A stretch of DNA of 7,209 nucleotides from Patescibacteria group bacterium (GTDB lineage Bacteria > Patescibacteriota > Saccharimonadia > Saccharimonadales > CAIOMD01). The DNA is taken from NCBI GenBank assembly GCA_030917025.1, contig JAUPVN010000029.1:1-7209 (forward strand), written 5' to 3'. Under the pieces are notes generated by a model, which ran no database searches, was not told the origin of the DNA, and worked only from the letters and a program-made list of their open reading frames with translations. Below are positions 1 through 5,914 of this stretch, in pieces; position 1 is the first letter of the stretch; each line of letters begins with the position of its first letter. The translations under genes were made by a program, and so were the position numbers.

Positions 1-287
1 CAAAAACAATTTTAGATTTTAACCCTAGTTTTTACGATGAAAGGTTGTCTCAATTATGGTTACTATACAAAGCACGTCAATTTCCGCAATCGCTATCAGA
101 ACAAGAGCAAGTAGATTATCAAAGGTACAAAACAGATAAAATGCTTGCAGGTGGTAAAGATTCAGATTTGGCTAAGTATATAGCAGATATTCAGCAAAGA
201 GTGCAAGATATTAATATTACGGCGCGTAACAAAAGTTTATTAGAAGACCTGTATCTTTGGGCCGAATATATTAACCCTAGTAGCTAA
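1..287 (+). CDS. sbcB: Exonuclease I, C-terminal fragment (5' end outside window)
   Basis: This is the last 94 complete codons of a gene that runs in from the left edge; the frame is open from base 3 with no stop, so an apparent TTG start at 45 is internal. Exonuclease I degrades single-stranded DNA 3' to 5' and serves mismatch repair and recombination. What is seen: the segment YDERLSQLWLLYKARQFPQS followed by an acidic/Gln-rich helix and a LEDLYLWAEYI ending closely resembles, from memory, the C-terminal domain of Escherichia coli ExoI (RxEELLFRYRARNFP...LLKALWQYAEEI). The catalytic exonuclease domain with its acidic metal-binding residues would lie upstream and cannot be checked. The gene ends in TAA at 285-287 and overlaps the convergent small gene on the other strand by 11 bases. 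No terminator hairpin is visible. Confidence 0.85.
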   Translation, partial: KTILDFNPSFYDERLSQLWLLYKARQFPQSLSEQEQVDYQRYKTDKMLAGGKDSDLAKYIADIQQRVQDINITARNKSLLEDLYLWAEYINPSS

Positions 288-516
288 TTATATCTTTGTT
301 TCTTTGTTTTATAACTTTAAAATAAGTGTATATTACTAGCATAATAGTAAATAATATTGTAACGCCGTTTATATCTAGTTTTATATCGGTTCCAGGGATA
401 ACGCCTAAAATTATAAATTGAAAAATCGGTCTAAAAGTTATTGTATAATGCGGCAATAGCTCAAAACTAGCTATAATATTTGCAATTGGAGATGAGTTGC
501 CGTAAAACCACCACAT
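277..516 (-). CDS. Small hydrophobic protein of unknown function (79 aa)
   Basis: I do not recognise this protein. It starts at ATG (514-516) and ends at TAG (277-279). The N-terminus is aromatic (MWWFYGNSSP); a moderately hydrophobic stretch at about residues 31-43 ends in an IPGT turn, then a clear membrane helix at about 51-68 is followed by a basic tail (KVIKQRNK), which suggests one or two membrane segments with the C-terminus in the cytoplasm. Support for being real: an ATG start, a well-formed promoter exactly upstream (-35 TTGTAC, 17 bp, extended -10), no other gene on either strand in 288-516, and a coherent hydrophobic pattern. It overlaps the end of sbcB by 11 bases. It may belong to the lineage-specific small membrane proteins common in reduced genomes; that is inference. 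Confidence 0.6.
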   Translation of the reverse strand: MWWFYGNSSPIANIIASFELLPHYTITFRPIFQFIILGVIPGTDIKLDINGVTILFTIMLVIYTYFKVIKQRNKDIISY

Positions 517-525
517 AATAAAATT

Positions 526-554
526 ACATTAGCATATATTTTACTTGTGTACAA
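526..554 (-). promoter_or_regulatory. Predicted promoter of the 79-aa membrane protein gene
   Basis: On the minus strand, TTGTAC (549-554) is a four-of-six -35 match, followed by exactly 17 bp and then TAATGT (526-531) preceded by TGC, giving an extended -10. The -10 ends 9 nt before the ATG at 516, so transcription should begin within a few bases of the start codon. There is no Shine-Dalgarno motif in between (AATTTTATT). Confidence 0.45.
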
Positions 555-576
555 TACTATTTTTTAAATGCTAATG
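527..576. repeat. 9-bp perfect inverted repeat around a promoter
   Basis: CATTAGCAT (527-535) and ATGCTAATG (568-576) are exact reverse complements separated by 32 nt. The left arm overlaps the predicted -10 of the small membrane protein gene and the right arm covers the TAG stop of the PGPGW gene (571-573). On the minus strand the second arm is followed by TAATTTTATT. It could be a weak terminator for the PGPGW gene, an operator, or chance in AT-rich DNA; the loop is long for an intrinsic terminator. Confidence 0.35.
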
Positions 577-957
577 CTTATTAATTATAAATCTATTGGC
601 ATAAGTTATTTGAAATATTGCAATTGCTACAATGGGTATACTTAGCATTATTTTATAAGGGTTATCTAAGTATATGTAAATAAATATTGCTAGGCCAAAT
701 AAAAATAGCGCAACCATGGTATGTAGTATTCTGATTTTTTTGTTATTAGGGAACACTGCTGTAAAAAAACTATCTGCATTTTTTTTAACAAATACTAAAA
801 TATTATGAGCCCATTTGTTGTGCACAGATAATATTGCCAACCCAGCAATTAATAGTGGAATACCACCTGGGCCAGGTAGCCAACCAAGTAGAGCACTTAA
901 AATAATTAATGATATACCAACAAAATCGTAGCTTATTCTTTTTATGTGCTTTTTCAT
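571..957 (-). CDS. PGPGW-motif integral membrane protein (128 aa)
   Basis: A small protein with four predicted membrane segments, at about residues 11-25, 33-44, 79-96 and 102-119. Between the first two is GWLPGPGG (25-32), the glycine/proline hairpin that names the PGPGW family of putative transmembrane proteins, best known from actinobacteria; no biochemical function is established for it. A basic N-terminus (MKKHIKR) and a charged loop at 58-76 fit a cytoplasmic N-in topology. I chose ATG at 955-957. The frame stays open upstream to a TTG at 1018-1020, but that start would overlap pheA and add 21 residues, whereas an extended -10 lies 7 nt before the ATG. The gene lies 34 nt after pheA on the same strand and ends in TAG. 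It may be read both from its own promoter and by readthrough from pheA. Confidence 0.8.
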   Translation of the reverse strand: MKKHIKRISYDFVGISLIILSALLGWLPGPGGIPLLIAGLAILSVHNKWAHNILVFVKKNADSFFTAVFPNNKKIRILHTMVALFLFGLAIFIYIYLDNPYKIMLSIPIVAIAIFQITYANRFIINKH

Positions 958-964
958 TATATTT

Positions 965-973
965 ATTGTAACA
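965..973 (-). promoter_or_regulatory. Predicted extended -10 of the PGPGW gene
   Basis: On the minus strand the sequence TGTTACAAT (TGn plus TACAAT, five of six) ends 7 nt before ATG at 957, placing the transcription start at or next to the A of the start codon. No convincing -35 exists at 16-18 bp upstream, where the DNA is A/T only and overlaps the pheA stop codon; extended -10 promoters can work without one. No Shine-Dalgarno motif is present (AAATATA precedes the ATG). Confidence 0.45.
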
Positions 974-991
974 GTATTAAAAGATATTATT

Positions 992-1813
992 TTATAATTT
1001 AGCGGAATTATAAGTTCCAAGTATTTGTACGCTGCAACCCTGCTTGGTTAATATTTTTTTTACTTTGTCTAATTGAGATTTAGTTATTTCTGCATCTATA
1101 TAAAACATGTATCTCCACAAAGACCCAACAATTGGGCGTGATTGTAACTTTGTAAGGTTAATATTGTTTTGTTCAAAAACGCCAAGAGCGTTATATAGTG
1201 CTCCGGGTTTATGGTTGGTTTGTAATACCAAAGAAGCTTTGGTTGTGTTTTTTTGTTGCCCGCTTGGGTCTAAAACTACAAATCTAGTTACATTAACATC
1301 GTTATTTTGTATATTTTTTTTATAAATAGACATATCATATAGTTTTGCCGCGCCTACGCTAGCTATGGCGGCTCTAGATGTGTCGCCTAGTTCTTTTATA
1401 TATCTAACGCTACCGGCTGTATCGTCTGGGCTCATTACTCTTTTTGCTTGCGGCAAGTAAGTATCTAAAAAATCAGAACATTGCGATAGCGCCACGTGGT
1501 GTGAATGAACATGCTTAATTTTAGTAAGGTTTGCGTCTTTAAAAGTAATTAAGCATTGCTTAATGGGTAAATTAATTTCTCCTATAATTGGGTATTTATG
1601 GTTTAAAAGTAAATCATAAACTTCGTTTATAGAGCCATGGATAGAGTTTTCTATGGCAACTACTGCACAAGAAGCATCACCAGCATCTAAAGATTTAAAT
1701 ATTTCTGCAAAAGTGGCGCAAGGCTTAATTATTACATCTTGGCCGTACCATTGCTTAGCGGCCTCGTGCATAAAAGAACCCGTCTCTCCCTGAATAGCAA
1801 CTATATAATTCAT
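992..1813 (-). CDS. pheA: Prephenate dehydratase with C-terminal ACT domain
   Basis: Monofunctional prephenate dehydratase (273 aa, normal length), which converts prephenate to phenylpyruvate with loss of water and CO2 in phenylalanine synthesis. The catalytic domain spans about residues 3-182: IQGETGSF at the N-terminus, AIENSIHGS (53-61), SHHVALSQC (104-112) and the family's catalytic TRF triad at 176-178. An ACT domain follows (about 193-268) with GALYNAL (204-210) and LQSRP (223-227), matching the GALxxxL and ESRP phenylalanine-binding motifs, so feedback control by phenylalanine is expected. Differences from the usual consensus as I recall it: ESRP reads QSRP, IxHxL reads IKQCL at 84-88, and SHPxAL reads SHHVAL. 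No chorismate mutase domain is fused and no other aromatic gene is adjacent. ATG at 1811-1813 is the only reasonable start; the TAA stop is at 992-994. Confidence 0.9.
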   Translation of the reverse strand: MNYIVAIQGETGSFMHEAAKQWYGQDVIIKPCATFAEIFKSLDAGDASCAVVAIENSIHGSINEVYDLLLNHKYPIIGEINLPIKQCLITFKDANLTKIKHVHSHHVALSQCSDFLDTYLPQAKRVMSPDDTAGSVRYIKELGDTSRAAIASVGAAKLYDMSIYKKNIQNNDVNVTRFVVLDPSGQQKNTTKASLVLQTNHKPGALYNALGVFEQNNINLTKLQSRPIVGSLWRYMFYIDAEITKSQLDKVKKILTKQGCSVQILGTYNSAKL

Positions 1814-1821
1814 ACTAGATT

Positions 1822-1850
1822 AGTATAGCTAACTATATTAAATTAGTCAT
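1822..1850 (-). promoter_or_regulatory. Predicted pheA promoter
   Basis: On the minus strand ATGACT (1845-1850, TGAC core, four of six) and TATACT (1822-1827, five of six) are 17 bp apart. The -10 ends 8 nt before the pheA ATG at 1813, so the message would be leaderless or nearly so. The intervening AATCTAGT holds no Shine-Dalgarno motif. The element overlaps the divergent uvrA promoter. Confidence 0.55.
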
Positions 1851-1864
1851 ATTTTTGTTATAAT
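1836..1864 (+). promoter_or_regulatory. Predicted uvrA promoter, extended -10
   Basis: TGTTATAAT (1856-1864) is a perfect extended -10. The -35 position 17 bp upstream (1836-1841, TATTAA) is poor, which the TGn element can offset. The -10 ends 8 nt before ATG at 1873, predicting a start of transcription at about 1871-1873. The only purine run, AGG at 1868-1870, is two bases from the ATG, too close to act as a ribosome binding site. The promoter shares its -35 zone with the divergent pheA promoter. Confidence 0.6.
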
Positions 1865-1872
1865 AATAGGCC

Positions 1873-4848
1873 ATGCAAGGCAAACTAGACTCAAACAAAA
1901 TCCCTGACTCATCTGAATCAGTTTGGCCGGCTAAAACCAATTTTTCTGATTCAGATGTATCTATTAATACCTCTTCATTAGATAAAATTGCTTTTAACTC
2001 GTCCAAGCCTAACCCATATAGAGCCGAGGTTTTGCGTGAGTCTAGTGAAATTGTTGTCCAAGGTGCCAGGGAGCATAATTTAAAAAATGTTAATGTTAGC
2101 ATTCCGCGTAACACCTTAACAGTAATAACCGGTCTTTCTGGATCTGGCAAATCTAGCTTAGCTTTTGACACCATTTATGCAGAAGGACAACGTAGATATG
2201 TAGAAAGCCTAAGTAGCTATGCACGCCAGTTTTTAGGTCTAATGGAAAAACCAGACGTAGACCAAATAGATGGTTTAAGCCCGGCAATATCTATAGATCA
2301 AAAATCTACAAGTAGAAACCCACGTTCTACAGTTGCAACAGTAACAGAAATATACGATTATTTACGTTTATTATTTGCACGCGTTGGTATACCACATTGT
2401 CCAATATGTGCTAAAGAGGTTACGCGTCAAACTCCAACGCAAATTGTGGATATGGTTTTAAATACTCAAAATAGCAATCGTATTTTAATATTAGCTCCAG
2501 TAGTAATAGATAAAAAAGGTGCATTTGAGCACGTACCAGAACAATATAGCAGGGCGGGTTTTGCTAGGGTAAGAGTAGATGGTGTTGTATACGCAATAGA
2601 CGAATTCCCAGAGTTAGATAAAGCTAAAAAACACTCCATAGATGTAGTAGTAGACAGGCTGCAAGTAACAAAAGATTTAAGTGGCCGGGTTGCTCAATCT
2701 ATAGAACAAGCACTCGATTTAGCAGATGGTAGAATGATTATTCATAACGCAGACACAAAACAAGATATAGTGTTTTCTTTGCTTTTTGCTTGTATTGATC
2801 ATCCAGAAGTAGCTATACCAGAGCTAGAGCCACGTACATTTAGTTTTAATTCGCCCCATGGTGCTTGTCCTGTTTGTACAGGTCTTGGTAACCGCCTAGA
2901 GGTTGACCCAGAGCTTGTGTTGCCAAACGGTAGGCTAACCATAGCAGAAGGCGCTATAAGGCCCTGGAACCGTATTAGAATAGATAGTTGGTATTTAAAA
3001 AAAGTAGAAACCATGGCCCAGTCTAATGGTTTTTCAGTTCATGTTCCCACTGGGCAATTAACAGAAGATCAGATACAAAAAGTATTATATGGCACTGGTA
3101 AATCAATTTATACAGTAGAACTTGGCAGCGGGCGTACTTACGAAACTACATTTGAGGGCGTTATTCCAAACTTAGAAAGACGTTACAAAGAAACCGAAAG
3201 CGATTTTATAAAACGAGATATAGAAAAATTTATGCTAGAACGACCTTGCCATGCATGCAAGGGTGCACGTTTAAAGCCGGCTGTTTTAGCTGTGACTTTG
3301 CAAGGTAGTTCAATAATAGATATTGCTAATTTATCTATAGATGATGCAATTAAGTTTTTTAATAATTTAAAATTAAATGAGGTTAATAAAAAAATTGCAC
3401 ACCAAATTATTAAAGAAATTAATGCAAGGCTATTATTTTTAAATGATGTTGGTTTAAATTATTTATCTTTATCTAGAAGCGCAGTAACGTTAAGTGGCGG
3501 AGAAGCCCAACGTATTCGTTTGGCCACACAGATTGGTTCGGGTCTAACGGGCGTGTTGTATGTTCTTGATGAACCTTCTATTGGGCTTCATCAGCGCGAT
3601 AACGAAAGACTTCTCAAAACATTGCAAAGACTTAGAGATTTAGGCAACACAGTTCTTGTAGTAGAGCACGATGAAGAGACTATTAGAAAGGCAGACTACT
3701 TATTAGATATTGTGCCAGGTGCCGGTATACACGGAGGAAAAGTAGTTGCCCAAGGCACACCTAATGAGGTTGCCAAAAACCCACAAAGTTTAACAGGGCA
3801 GTATTTAATGGGTAAAAAATTTATTGCTCCACCAAATAAAATAAGAAAGGGCAATGGTAAAGAATTAATTGTAAAAGGGGCCAGAGAACACAATTTAAAA
3901 AATATAGAAGTTACTATTCCCTTAGGGCAACTAGTAGTGGTTAGTGGTGTGAGCGGCTCTGGCAAGTCTAGTTTAATAAACGATATTGTTGCCAAAGAAT
4001 TATTAGCAAAATTGCAAAGAGCAAATGTTGTGTCTGGCAAACACGACGTTATAGAGGGTATAGAACATTTAGACAAAATTATTGTTATAGATCAATCTCC
4101 TATTGGGCGCACTCCTCGTAGTAACCCAGCAACTTATACAGGTTTATTTACGCCCATAAGAGAACTGTTTTCTAATACACCAGAAGCTAAAATACGTGGT
4201 TATAAACCGGGTAGATTTAGTTTTAATGTTAAGGGTGGCCGTTGCGAGCAGTGTGCTGGTGATGGCATAATAAAAATAGAGATGCATTTTTTGCCAGACG
4301 TGTACGTGCCGTGCGAAGAATGCCATGGGAAACGTTACAACAGAGAAGCTTTAGAAATTCATTATAAAGGCAAAACAATTAGTGATGTTTTAGAAATGAC
4401 ATGCGAACAAGCATTGCAATTTTTTGAAAATATTCCTAGTATTCAAAGAAAACTACAAACTTTAGTAGAGGTTGGTCTTGGCTATATTCAGCTTGGTCAG
4501 TCTGCCACCACTTTAAGTGGGGGCGAAGCCCAGCGTATTAAACTGGCTACAGAACTTTCGCGCCGAGCAACCGGTAAAACCCTGTATGTGTTAGACGAAC
4601 CAACCACTGGTTTGCATATTGCAGATGTAGATAGACTTTTACATGTGTTACACGCACTTGTAGATACGGGTAATTCTATGATTGTAATAGAGCACAATTT
4701 AGATGTTATAAAGAGTGCAGATTATGTAATTGATATGGGCCCAGATGGCGGAGAAGCTGGTGGAAATGTTATAGCAACCGGAACACCAAGGCAAATTGCA
4801 AAGGCTAAAGATAGCTACACTGGCCAATTTTTAAGTAAAATACTGTAG
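1873..4848 (+). CDS. uvrA: UvrA, excinuclease ABC subunit A
   Basis: Damage-sensing ATPase of nucleotide excision repair, which dimerises, loads UvrB at lesions and leaves before UvrC cuts. Both ABC modules are complete: Walker A GLSGSGKSS (87-95) and GVSGSGKSS (692-700); signatures LSGGEAQR at 540-547 and 881-888; Walker B YVLDEPS (563-569) and YVLDEPT (905-911); H-loop histidines in VVEHD (596-600) and VIEHN (938-942). Zinc-type pairs: HCPIC (175-179) and PCHAC (458-462); C307/H310 with C332/C335; C791/C794 with C814/C817 in the C-terminal DNA-binding finger. UvrB-binding and insertion regions are continuous with no frameshift. At 991 aa it is about 50 residues longer than typical UvrA (around 940-960), because about 57 Ser/Asp/Asn-rich residues precede the normal N-terminus at IVVQGAREHNL. 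ATG 1873 is favoured by the promoter 8 nt upstream and an unbroken frame; a TTG at 2032-2034 would give normal length but lacks a usable ribosome site. Ends in TAG. Confidence 0.97.
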   Translation: MQGKLDSNKIPDSSESVWPAKTNFSDSDVSINTSSLDKIAFNSSKPNPYRAEVLRESSEIVVQGAREHNLKNVNVSIPRNTLTVITGLSGSGKSSLAFDTIYAEGQRRYVESLSSYARQFLGLMEKPDVDQIDGLSPAISIDQKSTSRNPRSTVATVTEIYDYLRLLFARVGIPHCPICAKEVTRQTPTQIVDMVLNTQNSNRILILAPVVIDKKGAFEHVPEQYSRAGFARVRVDGVVYAIDEFPELDKAKKHSIDVVVDRLQVTKDLSGRVAQSIEQALDLADGRMIIHNADTKQDIVFSLLFACIDHPEVAIPELEPRTFSFNSPHGACPVCTGLGNRLEVDPELVLPNGRLTIAEGAIRPWNRIRIDSWYLKKVETMAQSNGFSVHVPTGQLTEDQIQKVLYGTGKSIYTVELGSGRTYETTFEGVIPNLERRYKETESDFIKRDIEKFMLERPCHACKGARLKPAVLAVTLQGSSIIDIANLSIDDAIKFFNNLKLNEVNKKIAHQIIKEINARLLFLNDVGLNYLSLSRSAVTLSGGEAQRIRLATQIGSGLTGVLYVLDEPSIGLHQRDNERLLKTLQRLRDLGNTVLVVEHDEETIRKADYLLDIVPGAGIHGGKVVAQGTPNEVAKNPQSLTGQYLMGKKFIAPPNKIRKGNGKELIVKGAREHNLKNIEVTIPLGQLVVVSGVSGSGKSSLINDIVAKELLAKLQRANVVSGKHDVIEGIEHLDKIIVIDQSPIGRTPRSNPATYTGLFTPIRELFSNTPEAKIRGYKPGRFSFNVKGGRCEQCAGDGIIKIEMHFLPDVYVPCEECHGKRYNREALEIHYKGKTISDVLEMTCEQALQFFENIPSIQRKLQTLVEVGLGYIQLGQSATTLSGGEAQRIKLATELSRRATGKTLYVLDEPTTGLHIADVDRLLHVLHALVDTGNSMIVIEHNLDVIKSADYVIDMGPDGGEAGGNVIATGTPRQIAKAKDSYTGQFLSKIL
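1904..1957. repeat. Cluster of CTGANTCA 9-mers with 12-bp inverted repeat inside uvrA
   Basis: Three related near-palindromic 9-mers lie 30-80 bases into uvrA: CTGACTCAT (1904-1912), directly abutting CTGAATCAG (1913-1921), and CTGATTCAG (1946-1954). The second and third form a perfect 12-bp inverted repeat, CATCTGAATCAG (1910-1921) against CTGATTCAGATG (1946-1957), with a 24-nt loop in which TTGG (1923-1926) can pair with CCAA (1937-1940). It could be an operator for a dimeric repressor or an mRNA hairpin near the 5' end. It also encodes the repeated Ser/Asp patterns DSSES and SDSD, so a purely coding origin is possible. Confidence 0.4.
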
Positions 4849-4855
4849 TATGGTG

Positions 4856-4861
4856 TATAAT
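4856..4861 (+). promoter_or_regulatory. Possible -10 element upstream of the EamA gene
   Basis: A perfect TATAAT lies in the 43-bp gap after uvrA, 30 nt before the ATG at 4892. No -35 match is seen at 16-18 bp, and that region is uvrA coding sequence. It would give a short leader of about 22 nt that contains no Shine-Dalgarno motif (GAAAAACCATTAATAC). Readthrough from uvrA is the alternative way of expressing the transporter. Confidence 0.35.
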
Positions 4862-4891
4862 TTAATCTAGAAAAACCATTAATACAAAAAT

Positions 4892-5914
4892 ATGGAAAAA
4901 ATAAAAAAAACACAATTAAAATATTATCATTACTTAATATTTAGTGGTGTTATGTGGGGATTTACTCCATTAATATATAAAAAATCACTACTATTTACCT
5001 CTATATTTGGTTTATTAATATTTAAATATTTTTTTGGTGCAGCACTATTATTTACTATAAACCATAAAAAATATGTCAAAATTCCTTCTAAGTATTGGGC
5101 CACCATAGCAGCTTTTGTATTAATTGGTGTTTTATTGCCTTCTTTTTTGTACCCGCTAGGTTTATCAAAAACATCTGCTTTACACGCCTCTTTTATTTCT
5201 TTGGCTTTTCCGTTCTTTGTATATATATTTGCTAGTATTTTTTTAAAAGATACAATTCATAAAAAAGTTATTATTGGGAGTTTATTCGCTAGCATAGGCT
5301 TAATTATAATTATTCTATTTGGTTCTAACGGTTCTTTAAATGCTTCTAATAGCTCTAGTTTTGCTGGGGATCTAATTATGCTAGCATCACAATTTTTTGC
5401 TGCTAGCGGTATTGTTTTTTCACGAAAGCTCTTAGTAAAAAATAATGTTATGCCCCCAGAGCAATTAGCATTTTTTGAATATTTATTTGCTTTTTGTGGG
5501 TATTTAATTATGGCGTTAATTTTTTCTCAAAATATTTATTATGATTTGTCTTCAGTATCATCTATATTTTGGTTAATTATGTTAGTTACTTTTGCTGGCA
5601 GCATTCCGATAGTTTTGTATTATAAATCAGTTAAGCACTTACCGGCAGAAAGGGTACCAGATGTTAACTTTGTAAGCCCGCTAGTTGGATCTTTTGTTGC
5701 AGTAGTATTATTAAACGACTCCGTAACTCCTGCCTTTATTATTGGTGCAATCGTACTGTTTATTGGCTTGTTGTTTAGTAATAACAAACTACACCCACTA
5801 ATATGGGGTGCTCATATTCACCAAAAAGAACGTTCTTTGCTAGAAAAAGTTGTAGATATAGAAAAATCAATAGTTAAAAAATCTAAAGCAATATACTACG
5901 ATATTATACCGTAA
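4892..5914 (+). CDS. EamA/DMT-family transporter, substrate unknown
   Basis: A 340-residue membrane protein with the two-repeat, ten-helix plan of the drug/metabolite transporter superfamily: one EamA repeat at about residues 12-145 and a second at about 157-296. Diagnostic parts are the opening SGVMWGFTPLIYK (18-30), the FISLAFPFFVYIFASIFLKD segment (101-120) matching the fourth helix and its acidic turn, and the parallel VNFVSPLVGSFVAVVLLND (258-276) in the second half. A loop rich in Asn/Ser (146-156) separates the repeats. About 44 residues of charged tail (297-340), rich in Lys and Glu, follow the last helix and probably lie in the cytoplasm. Members move amino acids, nucleotide sugars or drugs; nothing here fixes the substrate. 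ATG 4892 sits just before helix 1 with a lysine-rich start (MEKIKKTQLK), which fits N-in topology. It follows uvrA by 43 nt and ends in TAA exactly against the stop of the convergent ABC gene. Confidence 0.9.
   Translation: MEKIKKTQLKYYHYLIFSGVMWGFTPLIYKKSLLFTSIFGLLIFKYFFGAALLFTINHKKYVKIPSKYWATIAAFVLIGVLLPSFLYPLGLSKTSALHASFISLAFPFFVYIFASIFLKDTIHKKVIIGSLFASIGLIIIILFGSNGSLNASNSSSFAGDLIMLASQFFAASGIVFSRKLLVKNNVMPPEQLAFFEYLFAFCGYLIMALIFSQNIYYDLSSVSSIFWLIMLVTFAGSIPIVLYYKSVKHLPAERVPDVNFVSPLVGSFVAVVLLNDSVTPAFIIGAIVLFIGLLFSNNKLHPLIWGAHIHQKERSLLEKVVDIEKSIVKKSKAIYYDIIP

Noticed and set aside
19..280. The 10-mer TTAACCCTAG occurs at 19-28 and 271-280, at each end of the sbcB fragment.
   Set aside because: Both copies are in frame and encode Asn-Pro-Ser within the same protein; two copies of an AT-rich 10-mer with no flanking similarity are best explained by coding and chance.
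958..1020. Longer form of the PGPGW protein from the TTG at 1018-1020.
   Set aside because: It would overlap pheA by 29 bases and add 21 residues; ATG 957 has an extended -10 at leaderless spacing and a typical basic N-terminus.
1107..1325. A 72-codon plus-strand open frame inside pheA.
   Set aside because: It is antisense to the ACT domain of a clear PDT and has no start signal.
2032..2034. TTG as the true start of uvrA, giving a normal-length protein.
   Set aside because: GAGG at 2026-2029 is only two bases away, too close to act as a ribosome site, and the promoter plus open frame favour ATG 1873; kept only as an alternative.
1833..2174. A 113-codon open frame on the minus strand opposite the start of uvrA.
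   Set aside because: It lies antisense to conserved UvrA sequence, including Walker A, and covers the divergent promoter region; no start signal or family pattern, so it is a shadow.
3696..4076. A 126-codon minus-strand open frame within uvrA.
   Set aside because: Antisense to the highly conserved linker and second Walker A of UvrA; its composition simply mirrors that coding sequence.
4840..4851. Small hairpin ATACT-GT-AGTAT spanning the uvrA stop, considered as a terminator.
   Set aside because: Five A/T-rich pairs with a two-base loop and no U-tract afterwards cannot be supported as an intrinsic terminator.
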